Made by a program: the position numbers and the translations under genes. The notes under the pieces were generated by a model. That model saw only the letters and a list, made by a program, of their open reading frames with translations, made no database searches and had not been told where the DNA came from. A stretch of DNA of 52,942 nucleotides, from the NCBI GenBank assembly GCA_001788395.1, contig MGBT01000190.1:1-52942 (forward strand), written 5' to 3'. The stretch is from Candidatus Rokubacteria bacterium GWA2_70_23. GTDB lineage: Bacteria; Methylomirabilota; Methylomirabilia; Rokubacteriales; CSP1-6. Below, one piece after another: positions 1 to 7,883 of the stretch. The first letter of the stretch is position 1. Each line of letters opens with the position of its first letter.

Positions 1-29
1 GTCCTGTCTCAGACGTTCGGTGACAGGAC
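1..29. repeat. Inverted repeat at left window edge
   Basis: GTCCTGTC (1-8) pairs with GACAGGAC (22-29) around a 13-nt loop, directly beyond the TAG stop of the malic enzyme gene. It could be a transcription hairpin for that gene or the end of a mobile element continuing outside the window. There is no T-run, and the outer context is missing, so the function is open. Confidence 0.4.
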
Positions 30-30
30 A

Positions 31-1473
31 CTAGCCGCGAGCCTTCCCGCTGGCCGCCGCGGGCAGCGCCCGCCGCGCCTGCCCGGTCTGCACGGCCGCG
101 CGCGCGACCGCGCCGGCCACCGCTTCCGCCACCCGCTTGTCGAACACCGACGGGATGACGTACTCCTCGCTCAGCTCGCCGGCCGAGACGATGGACGCGA
201 TGGCGCGCGCGGCGGCGATCTTCATCTCGTCGTTGACCTGGCGGGCCCGCACGTCCAGCATGCCGCGGAAGAAGCCCGGGAAGCAGAGCACGTTGTTGAT
301 CTGGTTGGGGTAGTCCGAGCGGCCAGTGGCCATGACACGGACGATGCCGTGCACCTCCTCGGGCATCACCTCCGGCGTCGGGTTGGCCATGGCGAAGACG
401 ATGGGGTTCTTGGCCATCCGCTGGATGTCCTTGGCGGTCACGACCCCCGGGCCCGACAGCCCGATGAACACGTCCGCCCCCTTGAGGGCGTCGGCGAGCG
501 CGCCGCGCACGACCTTCTCGTTGGTGTGCTCGGCGAACCAGGTCTTGATCGGGTTCATGTTCTCGGTGCGGCCGCGGTACAGCGCTCCCTTGGTGTCGCA
601 GCCGATGATGTGCTTGCACCCCACCGCCATCAGGAGCTTGGCCGTGGCGATGCCGGCGGCTCCCGCCCCGGAGAAAACGACCTTGACGTCGCTGATCTTC
701 TTCTTGACCACCTGGAGCGCGTTGAGCAGCGCGGCCAGCACCACGACGGCCGTGCCGTGCTGGTCGTCGTGGAAGACTGGGATGTCCAGCTCCTTGCGCA
801 GCCGCTCCTCGATCTCGAAGCAGCGGGGCGCCGAGATGTCCTCGAGGTTGATGCCGCCGAAGATCGGCGAGACGGCGCGCACGATCCCCACGATCTCGTC
901 CACGTCCTTGGTGGCGAGGCAGAGCGGGAAGGCGTCCACGCCGGCGAACTCCTTGAACAGCACCGCCTTGCCCTCCATCACCGGGATGGCGGCCCTGGGC
1001 CCGATGTCGCCGAGGCCCAGCACCGCCGTGCCGTCGGTGACCACGGCGACGCAGTTCTGCTTGATGGTGAGCGTGTAGACCTTCTGCGGGTCGTCGTGGA
1101 TCGCCATGCAGACCCGCGCCACGCCGGGCGTGTAGACCATGGAGAGGTCGTCGCGCCCCTTCACCGCCACCTTCCCGCGCACCTCGATCTTGCCGCCGAG
1201 GTGCATGAGGAAGGTCCGGTCGGAGACGTGGACCACCTTGACGCCGGCCACGTGGCGGAGGGCGTCCACGACCTGCTGCCCGTGCTTGCTGTCGCTGGCG
1301 TTGAACGTGATGTCGCGGATGACGGTCTCGGGCCCCATCTGCACGATGTCGATGGCCCCGATGTCGGCCCCCGCGCGCCCGAGGGCGGAGGTGACCTTGC
1401 CGAGCATCCCCGTGCGGTTCCGGATCTCGAGACGGACGGTCATGCTGTAGCTGGCGCTTGGTGAGACCTGCAT
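31..1473 (-). CDS. NAD(P)-dependent malic enzyme with N-terminal ACT domain
   Basis: Predicted to decarboxylate malate oxidatively to pyruvate in the cytosol. Residues about 11-90 form an ACT domain (MTVRLEIRNRTGMLG start), which suggests allosteric control by a small ligand. The malic enzyme N-domain follows, with Tyr114 in VYTPGV and Lys169 in MEGKAV as likely catalytic residues, then metal-binding acidic residues in INLEDISAP and FHDDQHGTA and an NAD(P) fold (GAGAAGIA). At 480 aa it matches the short bacterial malic enzymes; there is no phosphotransacetylase domain as in long MaeB. An AAGGAGG box 9 nt upstream fixes the ATG at 1473 rather than the internal Met11. It stands alone, upstream of the window edge on the minus strand. 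Family assignment is firm; NAD versus NADP preference cannot be read. Confidence 0.93.
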   Translation of the reverse strand: MQVSPSASYSMTVRLEIRNRTGMLGKVTSALGRAGADIGAIDIVQMGPETVIRDITFNASDSKHGQQVVDALRHVAGVKVVHVSDRTFLMHLGGKIEVRGKVAVKGRDDLSMVYTPGVARVCMAIHDDPQKVYTLTIKQNCVAVVTDGTAVLGLGDIGPRAAIPVMEGKAVLFKEFAGVDAFPLCLATKDVDEIVGIVRAVSPIFGGINLEDISAPRCFEIEERLRKELDIPVFHDDQHGTAVVVLAALLNALQVVKKKISDVKVVFSGAGAAGIATAKLLMAVGCKHIIGCDTKGALYRGRTENMNPIKTWFAEHTNEKVVRGALADALKGADVFIGLSGPGVVTAKDIQRMAKNPIVFAMANPTPEVMPEEVHGIVRVMATGRSDYPNQINNVLCFPGFFRGMLDVRARQVNDEMKIAAARAIASIVSAGELSEEYVIPSVFDKRVAEAVAGAVARAAVQTGQARRALPAAASGKARG

Positions 1474-1494
1474 GGGCTCGCTCCTCCTTGATGG

Positions 1495-1523
1495 ATTCTG
1501 CCGTGACGCTCGTGTCGCGGCAA
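1495..1523 (-). promoter_or_regulatory. Putative promoter of the malic enzyme gene
   Basis: On the minus strand TTGCCG (1523-1518) and CAGAAT (1500-1495) are separated by 17 bp, each matching the sigma-70 consensus at four of six positions. The start site would give a leader of about 15 nt that includes the AAGGAGG ribosome-binding site. The rest of the 1474-1689 gap shows only a short GAGCG/CGCTC inverted repeat. Confidence 0.35.
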
Positions 1524-1689
1524 TGGTCGCCGATCGGCTCTCGCAGGGGCTGGGACAGGCCTGATCGGACCCGTCGGAGCGAGGCGCTCCCTCGCCCTAC
1601 GAGCACCTTCCGTCATCGCGCCGGCGTCCGTCCATGAGTCGTTTGTCTCATTTTCTCGTGGGCCGCAGAGGCCGGCGCGGGCGAACCGG

Positions 1690-4600
1690 CTATCGGGTCC
1701 GGCCCAGGACGAGCTGCCCCTCGGTCTCGCCCTTCTTGACCGGGTGCTGGTTCTGGCCAGTCGCCTCGGGCACCTTCCTCGACACGTACGCGTAGACCTC
1801 GTCCACGGTGATGACGCCGTCGCCGTCGAGGTCGGCCTTGCCGCGGAGGCCCTCCAGCAGGTAGTACGTGAAGACCCCGTGACCCAGCTCCTCGCGCTCC
1901 TCGCTCACCTCGCTGGCGCGGCTCGCCGTGAGGACCACCCGCCCCCGGGCCTTGCCCAGCCGCGCCAGGAACGCATCGGACACCACGGCCCGGCGCGAGG
2001 CCGTGACGAAGGTCCGGCCGCCCGTGGCGCCGCTGTAGCAGGCGTCCGAGATGAAGATCACGCGCTCGGCGGAGAGTCGCTGGAAGATGGTTTCCACCTC
2101 GCGCATGGGCAACCCCGTCGTGTAGAGGTCGTTCGGGTCCCCGTCGTAGGGAACGATGTACTTCTCGAGCCCGTCCTCGTCCTGGCTGGTGGCGTCCGTC
2201 TCGGGGGCGCCGTGGCCGGCGTAGTAGATGATCACCGTGTCCTGCGGCGCGGCCTTGCGCTTGAGGTCGGTCCCGAGCACGCTCTTGATCTTGACCAGCG
2301 TGGCCTGGTCGTTCAGCAGGAGCGTGATGTTCTCCTGCGGCACGCCCACGTTGGTCCGCAGGTAGTCGGCAAAGGCCGCCGCGTCCCGGTCGGCGAAGCG
2401 CAGCGATCGGATGCCCTTGTACTTCGAGATGCCGATGACCACGGCGTGGATCTTGCCGCGCTCCACCGCGCGCGTGATGATCACCGTCCGGGTCGTCGCG
2501 AGGTTGTCCCGGTCGTAGGCGGTGACGACGATCTCGTTCCGGCCTTCCTTGAGCGGCACGCGCTCGGAGATCTCCAGGTTCTCGCTCTCCGACACGGTGC
2601 CCGACAGGCCGCGCCCCTGCCGGCGCGTCAGCACCTGGCCGTTCACCTTCAGGTCCACCCAGGCGACGCCCTTGCCGCTGGCGACGGCGCCGATGAGCTG
2701 GACCCGGTCCGCGGTGACCTGGGCGCCATCCTGCGGAGAGGCCAGTGCGATCACCGGCGGCGCGTTCTGGAGCACGCGGACCACGGCCGGGCCGCGCACC
2801 ACGGGCACCGCGATCTCCCCCTTGGCGCTCACGTTCATCTCCGCCACGTCGCGCCTGGCGATCCAGCCGGTGTCCTTCTCCGAGATCTGGATCCGGTACC
2901 AGTCGCCCAGCTCGCCCGTCACGGCCAGCTGCTGGTCCTTGCCCGCCGAGGCGATGACCGCCGTCTCCGCGCCGGCGCCCCCATGCACCCTGGCCGAGGC
3001 GTCCTTGACCGTGACGAGCTTGTTGGTGACCACGATCTGCGGCGGCGGCCGGCTGTCCACGGGGAGCTTGATCTCCTCGCTCAGCATGGCGTTCATGCCG
3101 GTCTCGCGGATGAGGAACCGCAGCGGGAGCTGCGCCTCCGCGAGATCGCGCCGCACGGCGAGGTTCACCCGCGCCGTCTTCGTCTCGTCGGGGGCGAGCG
3201 CGCCGAGGGTCGCCGTGCCGCTCGTGATGGCGAGCCCCTGGGTCACCGCGCTCGTCACCTCCACCCGCGTGTCGCGCGCGGCCACGGGGCCCACGTTCCG
3301 GAGCGTGAGCAGGAGGTCCACCGCCTCGCCCTTCTGGATGCGCCCGTCACCGTTGCCGACCGAGCCGCCGCTGCCGTCGTCGATGATCTGGTAGGTATAG
3401 GCGAAGCGCGGGCGCGCCGCGCCCCGGATGGCGATCATCGCCTTGAGGGGATCGGGGGCGAAGCCGTTGTACTCCTGGAACTCGACCCGCAGGGGGACGG
3501 AGGCGTCGCCGCGGTCGCGCGGGACCTGGATGGCGACGCGGTCCTCGGCGCTCTTCCCCCCGTCGATCTTCCCGAGATAGAAGAGGTGGCCGTCGAGCGC
3601 GGCGTCCTCGCTCCGGGTCCGCGCCTGCAGCCGGTAGAGCGGCCCCTTCCCCTTGTTGGTCACCGTGACCGACAGCGTGAGCTCGCTCCCGGCCGCGGCC
3701 TGCAGGGGGCGGATGGACAGTTCCGCCTCGGCCAGCGGCGGCGGAGACGGCGCCGGGCCGATCTCGTCGCCGCGCCGCTTGATCTTCTCGGCGAGCGCCG
3801 GTCCGAGCGTGGGCGCCACGGGCGGGCGCAGCAGCACGGTGCGGTCGCGCCCGCCGGAGGCCACGAGGGCGCCGTCGCGCGACACCGCCACCGCCCAGAC
3901 CGGCCCCTTGTGCCCGGTGAGCGCGGTGCGCTCCGTCCCCGTGGCCACATCCCAGATGCGCACGCTGCCGTCGGCGCCGGCCGAGACCATGCTGCGCCCG
4001 TCGGGGGAGAAGGCCACGGACTGCACCTCGCCTGCGTGGCCCGACAGCACGCTCCGCTCCCGGCCACTCGCCACCTCCCACAGCCGGATGGTCCGGTCCG
4101 CGGAGCCCGTGGCCAGGAGCGATCCGTCCGGCGAGAAGGCCAGGGCGTGGACCTGGCCGCCGTGCCCCGCCAGCGCGAGCCGCTCACCGCCCGTGGCCGT
4201 ATCCCACAGGCGCGCCTGCGCGTCGCTGCCGCCCGTGGCAAGCGTTCGGCCGTCCGGCGAGAAGGCGACCGTGAAGACGATGCCGAAGCGGCTCCGCATG
4301 GAGCGGATCTCCCGGCCCGCGCGCGGGTCCCAGATCCTGATGCTGCCGTCGTCCCCGCCACTGGCGATCAGGCTGCCGTCGGGCGAGAAGCCGAGCCCCC
4401 GGATGGCGCCGAAGCGCGTGGAGAGGACCCGGACCTCCTTGCCCGAGGCGACCTCCCAGAGGCGAATGGTCGTGTCGCCGCTGCCGGAGGCAAGGAGCTG
4501 CCCGTCGGGAGAGAAGGCCAGCGCCCGCACGGGCCCCGTGTGGCCGCGCAGGATGCGCAGGTCGCGGCCGGTGTCCGGCTCCCAGAGCCGGATCGTCTGA

Positions 4601-4812
4601 TCGCCGCCGGCGGAGGCAAGCATCCGGCCGCTGGGCGAGAAGGCCAGGGTGAAGACCTCGTTGGTGTGGCCTGCGAGCAGGCGCGGGGCGACGTCCTGGG
4701 CACGGGCGGGAACGGGCCAGGCCACCGTCGAGCCGGCCAGCGCCAGCAGCGCGCAAGCGAGCCAGCGGATGCTGGAAGTGCTGCGGTGGGGTGCCGAGCG
4801 AGTTTCCCTCAC
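1690..4812 (-). CDS. Secreted WD40-repeat / SH3 / caspase-like (peptidase C14) protein
   Basis: 1040 aa. A signal peptide with Ala-X-Ala type end (ARAQD, about residue 40) is followed by about seven WD40 repeats (recurring AFSPDG and IRLWE/D; roughly 45-335), CARDB-like beta domains, an SH3-like module (DWYRIQISEKDTGW), an Ig-like segment and a C-terminal caspase domain from about residue 788. The catalytic dyad is visible: His867 in YYAGHG and Cys925 in SDACYSG. An EF-hand-like DLDGDGVITVDE loop (994-1005) lies inside the caspase domain and suggests calcium control, as known for some metacaspases. The start is GTG at 4812, with GGAGG 8 nt upstream. Probable role: a propeller-guided protease at or outside the inner membrane; substrate unknown. 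It is monocistronic, so context gives no partner. Confidence 0.88.
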   Translation of the reverse strand: MRETRSAPHRSTSSIRWLACALLALAGSTVAWPVPARAQDVAPRLLAGHTNEVFTLAFSPSGRMLASAGGDQTIRLWEPDTGRDLRILRGHTGPVRALAFSPDGQLLASGSGDTTIRLWEVASGKEVRVLSTRFGAIRGLGFSPDGSLIASGGDDGSIRIWDPRAGREIRSMRSRFGIVFTVAFSPDGRTLATGGSDAQARLWDTATGGERLALAGHGGQVHALAFSPDGSLLATGSADRTIRLWEVASGRERSVLSGHAGEVQSVAFSPDGRSMVSAGADGSVRIWDVATGTERTALTGHKGPVWAVAVSRDGALVASGGRDRTVLLRPPVAPTLGPALAEKIKRRGDEIGPAPSPPPLAEAELSIRPLQAAAGSELTLSVTVTNKGKGPLYRLQARTRSEDAALDGHLFYLGKIDGGKSAEDRVAIQVPRDRGDASVPLRVEFQEYNGFAPDPLKAMIAIRGAARPRFAYTYQIIDDGSGGSVGNGDGRIQKGEAVDLLLTLRNVGPVAARDTRVEVTSAVTQGLAITSGTATLGALAPDETKTARVNLAVRRDLAEAQLPLRFLIRETGMNAMLSEEIKLPVDSRPPPQIVVTNKLVTVKDASARVHGGAGAETAVIASAGKDQQLAVTGELGDWYRIQISEKDTGWIARRDVAEMNVSAKGEIAVPVVRGPAVVRVLQNAPPVIALASPQDGAQVTADRVQLIGAVASGKGVAWVDLKVNGQVLTRRQGRGLSGTVSESENLEISERVPLKEGRNEIVVTAYDRDNLATTRTVIITRAVERGKIHAVVIGISKYKGIRSLRFADRDAAAFADYLRTNVGVPQENITLLLNDQATLVKIKSVLGTDLKRKAAPQDTVIIYYAGHGAPETDATSQDEDGLEKYIVPYDGDPNDLYTTGLPMREVETIFQRLSAERVIFISDACYSGATGGRTFVTASRRAVVSDAFLARLGKARGRVVLTASRASEVSEEREELGHGVFTYYLLEGLRGKADLDGDGVITVDEVYAYVSRKVPEATGQNQHPVKKGETEGQLVLGRTR

Positions 4813-4890
4813 CTGAACCCCCTCCCCGCATGTCGCCGCGGGGGGTGCGTGCCGAAGGCAAGCCCTTGCCGGTTGAGCCAGGGTAGGCCG

Positions 4891-4896
4891 ATTGTA
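4891..4896 (-). promoter_or_regulatory. Putative -10 of the WD40-caspase gene
   Basis: TACAAT on the minus strand about 80 bp before the GTG start. No convincing -35 was found at 16-18 bp, so this is a weak call; it would give a leader of roughly 70 nt ending in the GGAGG site. Confidence 0.3.
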
Positions 4897-4919
4897 CTAC
4901 CGACTGGCCTCTGCACGCT

Positions 4920-4935
4920 CCCCCGTCTGAGGGGG
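4920..4935 (-). terminator. Weak hairpin after msrQ
   Basis: CCCCC/GGGGG stem around GTCTGA, 12 nt beyond the msrQ stop codon and just upstream of the WD40-caspase promoter region. There is no U-tract, so intrinsic termination is only possible, not shown. Confidence 0.25.
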
Positions 4936-4946
4936 GCCGGCGGGGG

Positions 4947-5615
4947 TCACAGGCGGGAGCGGGACCCCCTGGGGGGCTCCACGACCAGGGCCGGTGCGAC
5001 GAGCGGCGGCCGTCGCCGGCGGCCGGCCAGGCGACGCGCCCGGTCCCAGAGCCTCACCCCGAGCAGCAGCACGAGTACCATCGCGTACCAGTAAGGATCC
5101 TGCACGCCCTTCTTGGCCAGCCACAGGTAGTGGAGCGCGGCCAGGACGCCGATCGCGTAGACCAGCGCGTGAAGCCGCCGCCACGCCCGCGCGCCGAGCC
5201 GCCTCACCATGCCCGCCGTCGAGGTGATGGCCAGCGGCACGAGCAGCGTGAGCGCCAGCATGCCGACCGTGATGTACGGCCGCTTCACGATGTCGGCCCC
5301 CATCGTGCCCCAGTCGAAGAAGTGGTCCAGCACGACCCAGACCGAGAAGTGGAGCGCCGCGCAGGCGAAAGCGAAGAGCCCGAGCAGTCGGCGCAGCGAG
5401 ACAGGCCACGACCACCCGAAGAGGATCCTGAGCGGCGTCATGCCGAGGCTCGCCAACAAGAGCCTGAGCGTCCAGTCCCCCAGCGTGTTCGTGACGAAGC
5501 TGATGGGATTGGCCGTGAGGCTCCCCGCCCAGGCGCGCCAGAGGAGAAAGCCAAGCGGCCACAGGCCCACGGCCCAGACGCCGGTCTTCAGCGCGATCCG
5601 GGACCGCCGGCTCAC
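4947..5615 (-). CDS. msrQ: MsrQ, heme-binding membrane subunit of the methionine sulfoxide reductase MsrPQ
   Basis: 222 aa integral membrane protein, the usual MsrQ length, with about six hydrophobic segments (for example VWAVGLWPLGFLLW and YITVGMLALTLLVPLAI). Histidines inside segments (AALHFSVW, RRLHALVY, AALHYLW) are the expected heme ligands. It passes electrons from the quinone pool or a flavin reductase to periplasmic MsrP, which repairs oxidised methionine in envelope proteins. It lies 23 nt downstream of msrP on the same strand, forming an msrPQ operon. I chose the GTG at 5615 because family homology begins there; a longer in-frame reading upstream runs through the msrP stop region in another frame and is not supported. 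The ribosome-binding site is weak. Confidence 0.9.
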   Translation of the reverse strand: MSRRSRIALKTGVWAVGLWPLGFLLWRAWAGSLTANPISFVTNTLGDWTLRLLLASLGMTPLRILFGWSWPVSLRRLLGLFAFACAALHFSVWVVLDHFFDWGTMGADIVKRPYITVGMLALTLLVPLAITSTAGMVRRLGARAWRRLHALVYAIGVLAALHYLWLAKKGVQDPYWYAMVLVLLLGVRLWDRARRLAGRRRRPPLVAPALVVEPPRGSRSRL

Positions 5616-5638
5616 GTGGCGCCGTTCCGGCCTGCGGA

Positions 5639-6592
<954 letters not shown>

Positions 6593-6615
6593 GGAAGGGC
6601 CTCCTGTGGAGCCAG

Positions 6616-6621
6616 AGTGTA
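6616..6621 (-). promoter_or_regulatory. Putative -10 of msrPQ
   Basis: TACACT on the minus strand would start a leader of roughly 20 nt that includes the AGGAGG site of msrP. No well-spaced -35 was found (a GTGACA lies 21 bp away). Confidence 0.35.
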
Positions 6622-6725
6622 CCAGCGATCCGGAGCCCGCGCTGTCACGGCGGTGTCAATTCCTGCACCGCGTCACGCCTCGGGGGCGCGTCATTATTCT
6701 TGAGGCCGGGCGGCGGGGGCGACCC

Positions 6726-6731
6726 TATGCT
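6726..6731 (+). promoter_or_regulatory. Putative -10 of the M48 protease gene
   Basis: TATGCT 24 nt before the ATG at 6756, with TTGAGG upstream at a poor 20-bp spacing. The 6593-6755 gap is the divergent control region for msrPQ and this gene. Confidence 0.3.
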
Positions 6732-6755
6732 GAATGGCACTCTCGAGGGTGCCCC

Positions 6756-7442
6756 ATGAAGACGCGCGCCGTCGCCGCGACACTGACCCTGGCCGTGCTC
6801 CTCGCCGGCTGCGCCGCCGTGCCGCCCGGCGCCTACTACCCGCTGCCCTCCGACCCCGCCACGGCCCGTGTGGCCCACGTGCTGCACCGCGCGGCGGTGG
6901 CGGCCGGCGACGATCCGGGCCGCTACAGCTTCGCCTTCGTCAAGACCGAGGTGGTCGCGGCCTTCAGCGACGAGGACGCCATCTTCTACTTCACCGAGGG
7001 CCTGGCGACGCTGCCCCAGCGTATCGTGGAGGCGGTGGTCGCCCACGAGGTGGCGCACGAAGTGCTCGGCCACATCGGCACGCGACGCGCGCTGGCGCTT
7101 TCCATCACGGCCGGCTTCAGCCTGCTGGGCATCGTGGCGCCCGGTGTGAGCCTGCTGGACTTCGTGGCGAACCCCATCGCGGTCCGCGCCTTCTCGCGGC
7201 GTCAGGAGCTCGAGGCCGACCAGAAGGCGGTGGAGATCCTGCGCGCGATGGGGCATGCCGCCCCGCGCCAGGCTGTCGCGCTGGCGCTCCGCGCCCTCAG
7301 CGCCGCGAGCCCCAGGCCCAAGGAAGATCTGGGCGGGCTACTTGCCAGCCACCCGTCCATGGACGATCGGCTGGCCGCGCTGGAGCCGCTCGAGGCGCCC
7401 CTGCCCCTCGCCTCGCGCCCCAGCGCCGGCCCGGCGAAGTAG
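6756..7442 (+). CDS. M48-family metalloprotease lipoprotein
   Basis: 228 aa. The N-terminus has a lipobox (LLAGC, Cys19), so the protein should be lipid-anchored in the envelope. HEVAH (97-101) is the zinc-binding HExxH motif and ELEAD (151-155) supplies the third ligand, as in M48 proteases of the HtpX/Oma1/BepA group. A hydrophobic stretch between the motifs (ITAGFSLLGIVAPGVSLL) is typical of the family. BepA-like relatives degrade misfolded outer-membrane proteins; this role is inferred only. The ATG at 6756 has GAGGG 6 nt upstream. It is transcribed divergently from msrP and runs head-on into the RDD gene, overlapping it by 105 bp. Confidence 0.85.
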   Translation: MKTRAVAATLTLAVLLAGCAAVPPGAYYPLPSDPATARVAHVLHRAAVAAGDDPGRYSFAFVKTEVVAAFSDEDAIFYFTEGLATLPQRIVEAVVAHEVAHEVLGHIGTRRALALSITAGFSLLGIVAPGVSLLDFVANPIAVRAFSRRQELEADQKAVEILRAMGHAAPRQAVALALRALSAASPRPKEDLGGLLASHPSMDDRLAALEPLEAPLPLASRPSAGPAK

Positions 7443-7883
7443 CACCACCCGCGTCCCCGCGATCCGGTCGGCGAGCCCCCGCCGCTCCGGCCCCAGCAGG
7501 AGCACCGTCGAGACGATTCCCAGCGTGAGCGTATCGAGCGCGCCCCCCAGCGTCCGGAGGAGCGCGCGACCATAGCCCGCCCTGGCGCCGTCCTTTCGCA
7601 CCACCGCGATCCCGAGCGCCATCTTCCCCGGGGTCTGGCCGCAACCGCCGATGAAGGCCACGCGATAGACGAGGTGGAGCGTCACGGCGAGAACGATCAC
7701 GGCCACCAGCAGCACCAGCCCCTCGAGCGCATCGCGTCTGAGGCCGCGGAGCGCCCAGAGGCCGAGCACGAGCCACATGGCGCAGACGGCGACGGCGGCG
7801 AGGCCGATCAGCGCATCGAGGAGCGCGGAGACCCCGCGCCGCCCCAGCCCCGCCGGCCGCCGTGCCTCGCGGGGCTCAGTCAC
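7338..7883 (-). CDS. RDD-family membrane protein
   Basis: 181 aa. The N-terminal half has about three hydrophobic segments with RRGVSALLDALIG, GGCGQTPGKMALGI and the late LADRIAGTRVV, the usual RDD-domain landmarks; the function of the family is poorly known. The GTG start at 7883 overlaps the upstream transglycosylase stop by 8 nt (GTGACTGA), so translation is probably coupled. The RDD fold ends near residue 147; the last ~34 residues are Gly/Arg-rich and are read antisense to the 3' end of the M48 gene. This tail looks like readthrough after loss of an earlier stop rather than a conserved domain. Confidence 0.75.
   Translation of the reverse strand: MTEPREARRPAGLGRRGVSALLDALIGLAAVAVCAMWLVLGLWALRGLRRDALEGLVLLVAVIVLAVTLHLVYRVAFIGGCGQTPGKMALGIAVVRKDGARAGYGRALLRTLGGALDTLTLGIVSTVLLLGPERRGLADRIAGTRVVLLRRAGAGARGEGQGRLERLQRGQPIVHGRVAGK

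Noticed and set aside
1744..5094. 1116-codon open frame opposite the WD40-caspase gene
   Set aside because: Codons mirror the GC-rich third positions of the real gene; the product is His/Arg/Gly/Pro low-complexity with no domain.
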